From contig CP060220.1 in NCBI GenBank assembly GCA_023898385.1, positions 1,364,001 to 1,428,000 on the forward strand: a stretch of DNA of 64,000 nucleotides, given 5' to 3'. Positions 26,141 to 34,480 of the stretch are shown here, one piece after another. The notes under the pieces were generated by a model. That model did no database searches. It was not told the DNA's origin and saw only the letters and a program-made list of their open reading frames with translations. Position 1 is the stretch's first letter. Each line of letters opens with the position of its first letter. The position numbers were made by a program, and so were the translations under genes. Origin of the DNA: Pseudobdellovibrionaceae bacterium (lineage in GTDB: Bacteria > Bdellovibrionota > Bdellovibrionia > Bdellovibrionales > UBA1609).

Positions 26141-27838
26141 CTAGGCCATTTTGTGCTTAGGTTGTTTTCTAAATTGGGTGTCAAATATTGTGCGCGACAC
26201 AAAAATGGCTGTGAACATTGACGTCACAATCCCAATGATCAAGGTCACCGCAAAACCGCGAACTGGCCCCGAACCAAAATACATCAACACAATACACACA
26301 GCGGCCGTGGTAATATTGGCATCAAAGATCGCTGAAAAGGCATGGCCAAAGCCATCTTTGACCGCAGCCGTCATGGTAGAACCCTTGCTTAGCTCTTCTT
26401 TGATCCGCTCATAGATAATGACGTTGGCATCCACGGCCATACCTAGTGTGAGCACTATCCCGGCAACGCCAGGCAATGTGAGAGTCGCTCCCAGACTTGT
26501 GAGGATGGCAAGGATCAGCAGAATATTCATTACTTGAACCATATTCAGCATGATGTCTGCGCCAAAACCCAAGTTACGGTAATAGAACAACATAAAGCCC
26601 AAAACAAGAAGGGCCCCTACCAAACCAGCTACTTCACCTTTTTTAATCGAATCAGCTCCCAATGTTGGGCCTACCGTTCGTTCTTCAAGTTGCTCCAAGG
26701 TCGCCGGCAAAGCTCCCGCACGCAGAGTGGTAGCAATAAACTCAGCCTCTTCTAAAGTTTTTTGATAATCACTTTGACCCAGGTTGATCACACCAGCCGT
26801 AGTGATTTTACTTTGAATACTGGGGGCTGACTTTAAGACGTCATCTAAAACAATGGCCAGTTGCCGGTTTACGTTTTCTTCAGTGAGCTTTCCAAATTTT
26901 CGCCCACCCTCAACAGACAATCGAAAATTCACCTGTGGCCGATTAAATTGATCATATCCCACAAAGGCGTCTTCAAGATGTCCGCCATCCACATCAGACA
27001 CTTCGACCAACCGGGTGATCTTGCCCGCCTCTAGGCTTACCGCATTCTCAGCTTTTTGAAAAACCACGCGAGAATTTTCAGGTAACTTACCTTTTAAGTC
27101 TTCGTTCACTCGCTTGACATAGGCTGAGTAGCCCATGCCGTCTTTACCTAATGCGTAGTTGCCTGCCGTTTCGGCTTCGCTCACCCACTGCTCCACCTCA
27201 GCAGCTTCTTTGGCTTCCGAAACCAACATAAACTGCAATCGGGCTGTGCGATTGATCAAATCTTTGGCTCGGGCTGAGTCCTCAATACCAGGAAGCTGCA
27301 CGAGAATGCGATTTTCACCCTGAGCGGCAATGACCGGTTCTGACACTCCAAACTCATCAATGCGGTTACGAATGACTTCAATGGATTGATCCACCACTTG
27401 TTTTTTCATCAAGTTGGCATAGACATCAAAGTATCGAATAGAAATCATCCCCTCTTCTTGTCCAACAATTTGAAGAGTCGTTCCGTGATTTTTATCTATG
27501 TAGGACACAATCTCTTTAGACGTGTCTGATGAAGGTGTGAACTTGATTTGGAGCTCTTTTTTATTTTCGGGTGTAACCATCACACTTGTGACGGTGATGG
27601 CCTCTTCCTTAAGCTCTTCTTTTAAATTTTCAGCTAAACGGGCAGTGCGCTCAACGATGACGCCGTCCACATCCACACCCATAACAAGGTGCAAGCCACC
27701 TTGGATATCTAAGCCATAGACGATCTTTTTCTCTGTGATCCACTCTTTCACATCAAAAAAGTTCGGCACGTTCCAAACAATGGCCATGGCGAAAACGCCT
27801 AAAATAATTATCCACCGAGTACGTAAACTTTGGATCAT
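26141..27838 (-). CDS. secD: Protein translocase subunit SecD
   Basis: 565 residues. An N-terminal helix is followed by GLDIQGGLHLVMGV, then the periplasmic P1 and P4 regions (about 50-370), then six membrane segments with MAVDANVIIYERIKEEL, the SecD signature. It works with SecF and YajC at the SecYEG translocon. It overlaps yajC by four bases. Confidence 0.97.
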   Translation of the reverse strand: MIQSLRTRWIIILGVFAMAIVWNVPNFFDVKEWITEKKIVYGLDIQGGLHLVMGVDVDGVIVERTARLAENLKEELKEEAITVTSVMVTPENKKELQIKFTPSSDTSKEIVSYIDKNHGTTLQIVGQEEGMISIRYFDVYANLMKKQVVDQSIEVIRNRIDEFGVSEPVIAAQGENRILVQLPGIEDSARAKDLINRTARLQFMLVSEAKEAAEVEQWVSEAETAGNYALGKDGMGYSAYVKRVNEDLKGKLPENSRVVFQKAENAVSLEAGKITRLVEVSDVDGGHLEDAFVGYDQFNRPQVNFRLSVEGGRKFGKLTEENVNRQLAIVLDDVLKSAPSIQSKITTAGVINLGQSDYQKTLEEAEFIATTLRAGALPATLEQLEERTVGPTLGADSIKKGEVAGLVGALLVLGFMLFYYRNLGFGADIMLNMVQVMNILLILAILTSLGATLTLPGVAGIVLTLGMAVDANVIIYERIKEELSKGSTMTAAVKDGFGHAFSAIFDANITTAAVCIVLMYFGSGPVRGFAVTLIIGIVTSMFTAIFVSRTIFDTQFRKQPKHKMA

Positions 27839-28152
27839 TTCCCCTCTTCTCCTGCTGGCGATGCTATTTGTGATTTAAGAATTCGCAACCGCACTCCGTC
27901 GGCCACTTCTAATGTCACAAACTTGTCTGTGATTCCTTCGATGGTTCCTAAAATTCCGCTGGAAGTCAAAACGGAATCCCCTCTTTTCATTTTCTCTAAG
28001 AATTGACCATGTCGTTGGCCCCGCTTTTGTTGGGGACGGATGATCAAAAAGTAAAAAACAAAGAATATAAACACAAAGGGGAATAGCTGCTCCAATACAC
28101 TCGGCCCCGTCACTTCACCGGCCGCTTGAGCCCATGCTATGGCACTAAACAT
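27835..28152 (-). CDS. yajC: Preprotein translocase subunit YajC
   Basis: 105 residues with one transmembrane helix (FPFVFIFFVFYFLIIRPQQK), followed by the cytoplasmic YajC domain (MKRGDSVLTSSGILGTI). It is the usual first gene of yajC-secD-secF. The ATG is preceded by GGAGG. The 407-base gap upstream holds its promoter and possibly a small gene. Confidence 0.95.
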   Translation of the reverse strand: MFSAIAWAQAAGEVTGPSVLEQLFPFVFIFFVFYFLIIRPQQKRGQRHGQFLEKMKRGDSVLTSSGILGTIEGITDKFVTLEVADGVRLRILKSQIASPAGEEGK

Positions 28153-28284
28153 GTTTTGCCTCCATCTCGATAATTAGGTTTTGAACTTTGATGCTCAGTG
28201 ATGAGATCTCCCGCCACTTTTTATTATTTTTGTAAGCCCGCGGAGTTACTTAGCTCTCATCCCCACATTGGCATGAGGTAAATA

Positions 28285-28443
28285 ATGACGACTTGCAAGA
28301 AAAAGCAATCGATGACGAGATGCTGTAAAGACAATTATCGAGCAGAGTTGATGGACCTGATCATCACCTTGGGGCTCGGGCAAGAAAACTCAAGTCCCCT
28401 TCGAACACAGTTAGTCTATTTTGCGATGGGCCAGCCGGCTTAG
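28285..28443 (+). CDS. Possible small Cys-containing protein
   Basis: 52 codons from an ATG preceded by GAGGT at seven bases, reading TTCKKKQSMTRCCKDNYRAE, then a short hydrophobic helix and a TAG stop. It lies alone on the plus strand in the 407-base gap between yajC and tgt, both minus strand. Support is only the ribosome binding site and the open frame. It could equally be noncoding leader sequence. The rest of the gap (28153-28284 and 28444-28559) shows nothing I can name. Confidence 0.25.
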   Translation: MTTCKKKQSMTRCCKDNYRAELMDLIITLGLGQENSSPLRTQLVYFAMGQPA

Positions 28444-28559
28444 GAGGAACTCCACGAATCGCCTTCTAATCCTGTGTGGCTTTTGGTTTTGCAGCAAGTA
28501 CAAGGGCCCAGATCAATTCACTGCTCCCCTAGCCCCGCCTCCTGCCTAACGTGATGCGG

Positions 28560-29681
28560 CTACTGAACCTGGGTGAATCGAGCCAAACAGTGATCCCGAA
28601 ACTCTGGCCAGTGGCCTTCGATAATGGCAGCCCGGGCCTTATTCATGAGGTCTAAATAAAAATACAAATTGTGAATGGTATTGAGGCGGCTAGAAATAAT
28701 CTCTCCACTCATGAACACATGGCGAAGATAGGCTTTGCTGTAGTTCGTGCAGGTGTAGCAACCACACTCTGGATCAAGGGGGCTGGGGTCTTCCTTGTAC
28801 TCTTGCCGCTTGATACTCACCTTCCCTTGCCAGGTAAATAGGTTGCCATTTCGAGCCGTCCGTGTGGGCATCACACAATCAAACATGTCAATTCCGGCGT
28901 CCACACAAAGAATGAGGTCTAAGGGGGTTCCCACTCCCATCATGTACCTGGGTTTATTGGCCGGCATTTTCGGGCCAATGTCTTTAACAAGGTCATGCAT
29001 CATTTCAATGGGCTCTCCCACACTGAAACCACCTAAGGCATACCCGGGCAAATCCACACTGGTGATTTGTTGGAGGCTTTCTAGCCGGAGCTCTAAATCC
29101 AGTCCACCTTGTACGATGCCAAACAATAGACTTTGCTCACGGGTCATAGCGGCCTTTGATCGCTTCAACCAACGGTAGGTGAGATCCATGGATTTTCTGA
29201 TTTCATCTTTGGGTGACGGGTGCGAAAGACACTCATCAAACGCCATGATGATGTCAGAGCCCAAATCCATCTGGATTTGCATACTTGACTCGGGCGACAT
29301 AAAAACCTTTGAGCCATCAAGATGAGAGCGAAACTCCACGCCCTCTTCGGTCAAGGTTCTCAACTGAGACAGCGAAAACACTTGAAACCCACCGCTATCG
29401 GTCAATATGGGACCCTTCCAATTCATAAATTGATGAAGACCACCCAGATTTTTAATCACACTCTCACCGGGCCGCAGATGCAGATGATAGGTGTTTCCGA
29501 GGATAATCTGTGCCCCCAGATCTTCTAGCTCCTCTGGCAACATGCTTTTCACCGTGGCTTTGGTTCCCACCGGCATAAACACCGGAGTTTTCACCTCACC
29601 GTGCGCTGTTTGCAAGCGAGCTGCACGAGCCGAGCCCGATGTGGCTTCCACATTAAAGTGTCCTACAAGCGACGATACCAT
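28560..29681 (-). CDS. tgt: tRNA-guanine transglycosylase Tgt
   Basis: 373 residues. Exchanges guanine-34 for preQ1 in tRNAs with a GUN anticodon, a late step of queuosine synthesis. The general-acid Asp lies in ILTDSGGFQVFSL near 94, the nucleophile Asp in MFDCVMPTRTARNG near 270, and the zinc site is CGCYTCTNYSKAYLRH near 310. Length matches the family. It overlaps queA by 19 bases, so the two are translationally linked. Confidence 0.97.
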   Translation of the reverse strand: MVSSLVGHFNVEATSGSARAARLQTAHGEVKTPVFMPVGTKATVKSMLPEELEDLGAQIILGNTYHLHLRPGESVIKNLGGLHQFMNWKGPILTDSGGFQVFSLSQLRTLTEEGVEFRSHLDGSKVFMSPESSMQIQMDLGSDIIMAFDECLSHPSPKDEIRKSMDLTYRWLKRSKAAMTREQSLLFGIVQGGLDLELRLESLQQITSVDLPGYALGGFSVGEPIEMMHDLVKDIGPKMPANKPRYMMGVGTPLDLILCVDAGIDMFDCVMPTRTARNGNLFTWQGKVSIKRQEYKEDPSPLDPECGCYTCTNYSKAYLRHVFMSGEIISSRLNTIHNLYFYLDLMNKARAAIIEGHWPEFRDHCLARFTQVQ

Positions 29682-30682
29682 ACCGTTAAATCTCCATAAC
29701 TAAAAAGTCGCATGCGACGACCTATTCCTAGTTTGTAAGCCCACAGGACCTCGTCATACCCAGCAAACGCACAGACTAACGCCAACAACGTCGACTGGGG
29801 TTGGTGAAAATTGGTCAAAAGGCGGTCGACCACCTTAAACTCAAATCCGGGTTTAATAAAGAGATTCGTCTCTCCCCTAAAATAGCGATCATCCTGCAAC
29901 GCCAGATGCCCTTCCTTCCAGGCTTCAAGCGCGCGAGTGACCGTGGTCCCTAAAGCCCAAATCAACCGCCCCTCAACTTTGGCTTTATTCACGGCAAGAG
30001 CCGTATCGGGTGGTATCTCGACCCATTCGTGGTGCATGACGTGTTCATCCAATCTGTCTGTTTTTACCGGCAAGAAGGTGCCCAATCCCACGTGAAGAGT
30101 GATGGGCACCACCTTAACCCCTCTTGCAGATAAAAGCTCGAGGTCTTCCTTAGAAAAGTGAAGGCTCGCTGTAGGAGCAGCCGCACTTCCTGAGTTTTTC
30201 GCCCAGCTGGTCTGATACCAAGTCTCATCATCTGCAGACATATGGCGATCGCCTCGCGCTTTTTGTATATAAGGAGGCAAGGCCAGCTCGCCGAAGCTCT
30301 CAAAGTAATCATCATCGAGGGCGCGATTGAGCTTTACCGTTTGGGGCAGACCCTTTTCCACCAATTGCATTTCCACATGAGCCGGCAAGGATAACACCTC
30401 ACCCACCTGCATACCTCGAGCCGGAAATAGCACCTGCCATTGCAATTGCCCCAAATCTTTAATAAATAAAACCTCTTCGCCTGACTTGGCAAAGACCCGT
30501 CGCTTTTGAACCCGGGTGTCGTTGATCACAAGCACGTCGCCGGGTGAGAACCGGTCGAGTAGATCGGATTTGGAGCATTCAAGAATTTGAGTGGTATCGT
30601 GGACAAGCGTGCGAAATGACGGCGCCGGAGCCGTGGCCACTAACTCTTCTGGATAGGAATAATTAAGGTCCGCAGTCTTCAA
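29663..30682 (-). CDS. queA: S-adenosylmethionine:tRNA ribosyltransferase-isomerase QueA
   Basis: 339 residues from a TTG at 30682. The frame is open to an ATG at 30814, but QueA normally starts directly with the segment seen here as KTADLNYSYPEELVATAPAP. The TTG has AGAGGA seven bases upstream. The enzyme transfers the ribosyl part of SAM to preQ1 in tRNA, giving epoxyqueuosine. Family motifs: VLVINDTRVQKRR, TASLHFSKEDLE, PITLHVGLGTFLPV and NFHQPQSTLLALV. It lies upstream of tgt, the usual order. Confidence 0.94.
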   Translation of the reverse strand: MKTADLNYSYPEELVATAPAPSFRTLVHDTTQILECSKSDLLDRFSPGDVLVINDTRVQKRRVFAKSGEEVLFIKDLGQLQWQVLFPARGMQVGEVLSLPAHVEMQLVEKGLPQTVKLNRALDDDYFESFGELALPPYIQKARGDRHMSADDETWYQTSWAKNSGSAAAPTASLHFSKEDLELLSARGVKVVPITLHVGLGTFLPVKTDRLDEHVMHHEWVEIPPDTALAVNKAKVEGRLIWALGTTVTRALEAWKEGHLALQDDRYFRGETNLFIKPGFEFKVVDRLLTNFHQPQSTLLALVCAFAGYDEVLWAYKLGIGRRMRLFSYGDLTVWYRRL

Positions 30683-30724
30683 ATTGCAATCCTCTGGGCC
30701 ACAGGCAACCCTGTCTGGCACAGG

Positions 30725-30738
30725 CTTTTTCGAAAAAG
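30725..30738. promoter_or_regulatory. 14-bp palindrome in the queA leader
   Basis: CTTTTTCGAAAAAG is a perfect palindrome about 45 bases upstream of the TTG start. It could be an operator or a small leader hairpin. I compared the leader with preQ1 riboswitch patterns as remembered and saw no convincing match. Confidence 0.3.
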
Positions 30739-30837
30739 ATAGGTCATAGAAGCTTTTTGCGGAGATCACAACTAAAACTGCCCCCATGTGATGATGTGTA
30801 TGCGAAATCCTCACACATCAAGGAGGCGGTGGGGCCC

Positions 30838-30857
30838 GGGGAGCATCCATGCTCCCC
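30838..30857 (+). other. Strong hairpin upstream of queA
   Basis: GGGGAGCA and TGCTCCCC form an 8-bp GC-rich stem with loop TCCA, followed on the plus strand by only three T. It lies in the gap between queA and tRNA-Leu (30683-31283). Most of that gap shows no supported gene. It may be a terminator reading rightward or a leftover of a mobile sequence. Confidence 0.35.
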
Positions 30858-31137
30858 TTTACGATCACCCCGTCCATGGGGCTCACTTATTGTGACTCGG
30901 CCACCCACCTGCGCGGTTACTGGCGCGGAGATTTTTCGCCACTTCAGCGCAAGGCCTTGTTTTCAAAAGGAAATCAGTCCTCCAAACGCCGCTACGAGTC
31001 GCAAAATAGCCTCTCAAACCCAAAGCATTGAAATTTCTAAGGCCCATTGGTAACTAATGCGGCTTACTAGGTGCCCTCATTGGAGTGACTCCGTCACTGA
31101 GGTGGAGCGTCTAAAAAGCAATTGAATGTCGTATGTG

Positions 31138-31175
31138 CGCCAGTGCTGAAATTGGTAGACAGGCTGGTTTGAGGG
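31138..31175 (+). repeat. Duplicated 5' half of tRNA-Leu(GAG)
   Basis: 37 of 38 bases match 31285-31322 of the intact tRNA. The match covers most of the acceptor 5' strand, the D arm and the anticodon arm up to the loop (TTTGAGGG), and stops exactly there. The copy lacks its 3' half, so it is not a functional tRNA. Such a break in the anticodon loop is typical of tRNA-directed integration, although integrases more often copy the 3' half. Confidence 0.75.
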
Positions 31176-31283
31176 TATCGTGACGGTGCTGACAAAAGAT
31201 TTGAGGTTTTAATTATTTAGATAAATTATTGGTATATTGAATTTACTCGAAATTGGTACACAGACTACCATTTTGAGACACGA

Positions 31284-31370
31284 CCGCCAGTGCTGGAATT
31301 GGTAGACAGGCTGGTTTGAGGGACCAGTGGCCGTAAGGCCGTGAAGGTTCAAGTCCTTTCTGGCGGACCA
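31284..31370 (+). tRNA. tRNA-Leu, anticodon GAG
   Basis: 87 bases including an encoded CCA. The acceptor CCGCCAG pairs with CTGGCGG, the D stem is CTG/CAG, and the anticodon stem CTGGT/ACCAG encloses TTGAGGG, giving anticodon GAG. A long variable arm (GGCCGTAAGGCC) is present, as in class II tRNAs, and the T loop is TTCAAGT. It reads CUC and CUU leucine codons. Confidence 0.93.
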
Positions 31371-31401
31371 TTTTTAAATTCCCTATACCTCTTTCCCATA
31401 G

Positions 31402-31596
31402 AGGTTTTCCATAGACTCAAAAAACAAAAGACAGTTTGATCCCCAAAAAATCCAAAAGAAGCTCAAACTCGCCTCTGACCTTTTTGATTTTGCCTTTAAG
31501 ATAAAAAGCTTCCAATTAAAGAAAAAGCACCCTGAACTCACCGAAAAAGAAATTCATTCTAAAACTTACGCTCTGATTGAGAGAGGATGCTCTTAA
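31402..31596 (+). pseudogene. Remnant of the small first gene of a nucleotidyltransferase pair
   Basis: The frame, open from a TAG at 31399, reads KLKLASDLFDFAFKIKSFQL followed by KKKHPELTEKEIHSKTYALI and ends at TAA 31594. There is no ATG, GTG or TTG in it, so the 5' end has been lost, apparently next to the tRNA. The stop overlaps the ATG of the next frame (TAATG), as in two-gene modules where this small helical protein precedes a nucleotidyltransferase. Confidence 0.5.
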
Positions 31597-31715
31597 TGGA
31601 ACAAAACATGTTTGGCGTATTCACCACTGTGATTCAAAAGCTAGAGTCTGAAAATATTCCTTATATGGTCGTTGGCTCTGTCGCCTCAATGGTATACGGG
31701 GAACCACTGACCTGA
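31596..31715 (+). pseudogene. N-terminal stub of a MNT-like nucleotidyltransferase
   Basis: 39 codons to a TGA. IPYMVVGSVASMVYGEPLT is the beginning of a minimal nucleotidyltransferase domain (hxGSxAS, then YGEP), normally followed by the catalytic DxD. The stop falls right before the expected catalytic part, which is absent downstream. The gene is a truncated remnant, probably of a HEPN/MNT-like or related defence module. Confidence 0.6.
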
Positions 31716-31760
31716 GCCCCGAAGCGGTGCCACTTCTAAATTAAGTCCCGCATCAGATAA

Positions 31761-31818
31761 GTCGGGCCGAAGTAGCTCATGGCAACCTAGGGACTGGCAA
31801 TTTCAGCGAGTAAATTTC
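31761..31818 (+). repeat. 58-bp dispersed repeat, copy 1
   Basis: 53 of 58 positions match 58393-58450. Both are preceded by the same AGTCCCGC block. One frame reads SRAEVAHGNLGTGNFSE and stops at TAA 31811. The other copy reads SRAEVAHGHLGFGNFSE and stops at the equivalent TAA, and one difference is a silent third-position change. It follows the nucleotidyltransferase stub. Confidence 0.75.
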
Positions 31819-31886
31819 TAATCCGTATTGATGATTGTTAGTACTTGACCCGAATATTGAAACGCCGAAACACATCTTCAATGCAC

Positions 31887-32234
31887 CTAAGGGCAGAGCT
31901 GGCCCTGGTGATCAAACAATGCATTGGGGAGCCGTTCTTTGTTAAACTTCATGCAGAGTTCCTGCGCCTGGCCGTTTGACTTAATCTCAAGTTGCACGGA
32001 CAGCCAGTATTGAACGCAGCCATTTTCTTTTGATTTTTCAATGAGGCGGGCCCGAACTCCACCTAATAGATCTGCAATATCGGCGGATGGAGCACAAAAG
32101 GAGACCGAATCATATTCAGATAAGCCTTCAATGGCCTCGGCCACCACGACATCTAAATAAGGGGGTAACTCCGAATCCGCGGCCGTGGCCATGGGCCCAA
32201 GCCCCATAATGAGTGATAAAATCACGTTTTTCAT
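31887..32234 (-). CDS. Small secreted protein of unknown function
   Basis: 115 residues with a signal peptide (MKNVILSLIMGLGPMATAAD). The ATG follows AGGAGG at five bases, a very strong site. The mature part has four cysteines (SVSFCAPS, ENGCVQY, ELCMKF, GQLCP) that could make two disulfides. A strand-like segment (YWLSVQLEIKSNGQAQELCM) occupies the C-terminal half. Single gene. Family not recognised. Confidence 0.72.
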   Translation of the reverse strand: MKNVILSLIMGLGPMATAADSELPPYLDVVVAEAIEGLSEYDSVSFCAPSADIADLLGGVRARLIEKSKENGCVQYWLSVQLEIKSNGQAQELCMKFNKERLPNALFDHQGQLCP

Positions 32235-32426
32235 GACTGCCTCCTAAATTTTGATGCGTCATATCATTGTGATTTTTGCAGGGCAACAGAGGATCAGTCT
32301 CCGTGTAAGGTCTACAACAGAACGGTCTATGTATTCATAGGAAAAAAAAGGGGGGGGGCTCCACCCCGCAATGCCCGATGCCCGCAGCCTAGCCGTTTAC
32401 CGACTCATCACAGATGGTAAAAAAAA

Positions 32427-32452
32427 GCCCCAAGTTGAACTTGGGGCTTTTT
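32427..32452. terminator. Bidirectional rho-independent terminator
   Basis: GCCCCAAG and CTTGGGGC pair around TTGAA, preceded by an A-tract of eight and followed by five T. It lies 24 bases after the stop of the minus-strand lipoprotein gene ending at 32476, which it should terminate. It can also work rightward. Confidence 0.88.
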
Positions 32453-32475
32453 CGCATTTTGATGGATTGGAGAAA

Positions 32476-34218
32476 CTACTGTTTTACCGTCGTTGCCATA
32501 AATGTGGCTTCGTTTTGGATGACTGCGCGGCAAACATCTGCGGCGTCGGTATCTGATACGGGGCCGCTATCTGTGCTTCGGTGCCAAGTGGCGTGTCTCA
32601 CAACTTGACGTTGTTCAAATACAGTTTTGAACTGGCCAGTCCCGTTGGGTAAGAACTTGATCGAAAGCTCCTCGTCCACTTCACACTGAACACCATCATA
32701 GGAAGATGATCCCCAGTTGGCGCCACAGCTTGAATGTTGCACGTCGCCTGACGAGTCACTGGCACAATTGAACCAACGAGAATTATCATGGCGTTGAGTG
32801 AACGTACCGCCACCAGATGGGAAGGCGTGCCACTGCTCAAACACAAAACGCATGCTTGGTTGCGGACCAGGAGTGTGCGTGTCAGCAGTCACTGCATCTT
32901 GAGACGTGCCATTCCAGTCATTGGCATAGTCGAAATCCACTCCCTCAACCCACACTCGGGCCTTGCTAAGAGTAGCATCGCAGCCAGTGCTGTAATTGCA
33001 ATATCCTTCAAGGTACACACGTGGGTAAACGCCATCATTGTTATGATCCATATTTTGGCGAATGAACTCAGACAAACAACCGGCATCATCTTCGCCATCA
33101 TTGCCACTAATACTGCCCCAGTTCTCTGTGCAGGTCCAAAATTCGTTTGTGACGGCGCTGAGGTAGATAGTGCGAATCCAAGCTTTCCAATCTCCTACAG
33201 TTTGTGAGCCCCAGCTATCTAGGAACGTCGTATTTACGAGTGTGCCACCACTACTGTTATTGTCGGTGTCTAAAGTTGCAGTCCAAGAAATGCTTTGAGT
33301 CGCGACACTGCTTGCGAAGTTAAGACCCATGGCGGTTGCAAAATCACTCAAGCCTTCACCACCACTTCCGCGAGCCGAAGTCGTTGAGTTTTGCGCCCCC
33401 CAAATCGAAACCGCCTGCACTGTAGAACCGGCAGGAATTGTAGATCCGCCACTGTCAGGCAAGTCCGCTGTGGTTGTGGCATTGTATATATTAAAATCAA
33501 TATACATAGCTACAGTGTCTGTGATGCCAGCAGCAGGACCGTTTACATCACCCAGGCAATCTTCTTGTTTTGAGTAGCCTGCACCGGAATAATAGTCTTC
33601 ACCCAAAAAGCATTTGCAAAAACCCACATCATACAATGTGGAGTCCACATCACAGGTGAGCTGATATATTCCGTTGATATTCGTATCAGTGGCTGACGGA
33701 GTGGTGCTAGTTCGGCTGTCTGTTGTGACTTCCGCTTGCACTTTTCCGTTAGAGCCAATGGTCAAGTTCACGCCCATGTTGCCACTTGCAACGAGAGTCT
33801 CTTGATTGGTCAACGAACCCGCCGCTGGAAGTTCAATGGTGCCCAAGGTGGCATAAGTAGTGCCATTTGTTGAAACCCGCACAAAGCAACCTACGGGAGT
33901 GCCCTTTGGCAGGCCGGCCACCTCATAAGTTCCAGAAGTTCCGCCGTTACAACCCACAGTGCCCGAAGCTGCCTGAGGGTCGGCCTCAAAAGTGACGCAA
34001 TAGACCTGATAAAGGTTGCCATTGGCACAGGCCGCGTCCATAGCGCCAACGCCGGCAAAGGGGCGATTGGACAACAGACTCGCCGGTGTCGATAGACTCC
34101 CCGAAAGTGTATATGTGTCTGAACTGCTGGATGATCCGCCGCTGCCATCATTGCTGCAGCCAACCGTGGCCGAAAGCGACAATCCAGCTAAAAGGACCAA
34201 AAGGTGCTTTAGCTTCAT
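32476..34218 (-). CDS. Large Ser/Thr-rich lipoprotein of unknown function
   Basis: 580 residues. Lipobox TVGC with Cys21, then a flexible Ser/Gly tether (DGSGGSSSSSDTYTLSG). The mature part is rich in Ser, Thr, Asn and aromatic residues with many cysteine pairs, as in surface proteins made of beta structure. DHNNDGVYPRVY and DTDNNSSGG have Ca-binding-like Asp/Asn patterns. Strong AGGAGG site before the ATG. A perfect hairpin lies in the leader (34237-34261) and a strong terminator after the stop, so it is a single-gene unit. Family not recognised. Confidence 0.75.
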   Translation of the reverse strand: MKLKHLLVLLAGLSLSATVGCSNDGSGGSSSSSDTYTLSGSLSTPASLLSNRPFAGVGAMDAACANGNLYQVYCVTFEADPQAASGTVGCNGGTSGTYEVAGLPKGTPVGCFVRVSTNGTTYATLGTIELPAAGSLTNQETLVASGNMGVNLTIGSNGKVQAEVTTDSRTSTTPSATDTNINGIYQLTCDVDSTLYDVGFCKCFLGEDYYSGAGYSKQEDCLGDVNGPAAGITDTVAMYIDFNIYNATTTADLPDSGGSTIPAGSTVQAVSIWGAQNSTTSARGSGGEGLSDFATAMGLNFASSVATQSISWTATLDTDNNSSGGTLVNTTFLDSWGSQTVGDWKAWIRTIYLSAVTNEFWTCTENWGSISGNDGEDDAGCLSEFIRQNMDHNNDGVYPRVYLEGYCNYSTGCDATLSKARVWVEGVDFDYANDWNGTSQDAVTADTHTPGPQPSMRFVFEQWHAFPSGGGTFTQRHDNSRWFNCASDSSGDVQHSSCGANWGSSSYDGVQCEVDEELSIKFLPNGTGQFKTVFEQRQVVRHATWHRSTDSGPVSDTDAADVCRAVIQNEATFMATTVKQ

Positions 34219-34236
34219 ATGTTCCTCCTTGAAACA

Positions 34237-34261
34237 TTTTCTTATTTTTCGAATAAGAAAA
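34237..34261 (-). promoter_or_regulatory. Inverted repeat in the lipoprotein leader
   Basis: TTTTCTTATT and AATAAGAAAA are perfect 10-base arms around TTTCG, 19 to 43 bases upstream of the lipoprotein ATG. AT-rich arms suggest a protein-binding operator or a leader hairpin, not a terminator. Confidence 0.5.
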
Positions 34262-34321
34262 TTCTATCTGATTCGGAGCTTGAAGCAACGGCAAAGGGCC
34301 AACGACCTGCGACAACCGGGG

Positions 34322-34339
34322 GCTAGCCCATGGGCTAGC
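34322..34339. promoter_or_regulatory. 18-bp perfect palindrome between divergent genes
   Basis: GCTAGCCCATGGGCTAGC reads the same on both strands. It lies between the divergent lipoprotein (start 34218) and beta-barrel (start 34481) genes, so it may be an operator for either or both. Confidence 0.4.
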
Positions 34340-34480
34340 GTCCTGAAATCAAAATGAACAGGTTTTCAGCTTAGGCTGTCACACCACTCTCTCCGAAGTC
34401 TCACTATCTTCAAATTGACTGTATTTACACATTGCAGTATCACATGACCCATTCCGCTCAAATCCAAGGAGAAAAAATCT

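Noticed and set aside
29663..30814. Longer QueA start at the ATG 30814
   Set aside because: The additional 44 residues do not resemble QueA and lie in the leader. The TTG at 30682 has a good ribosome binding site and starts at the conserved N-terminus.
30683..30830. preQ1 riboswitch in the queA leader
   Set aside because: The short pseudoknot pattern of known preQ1 classes was not found. Only a palindrome and general stem potential are visible.
30849..31031. 60-codon frame between queA and tRNA-Leu
   Set aside because: Starts inside a strong hairpin, with no ribosome binding site and no family resemblance.
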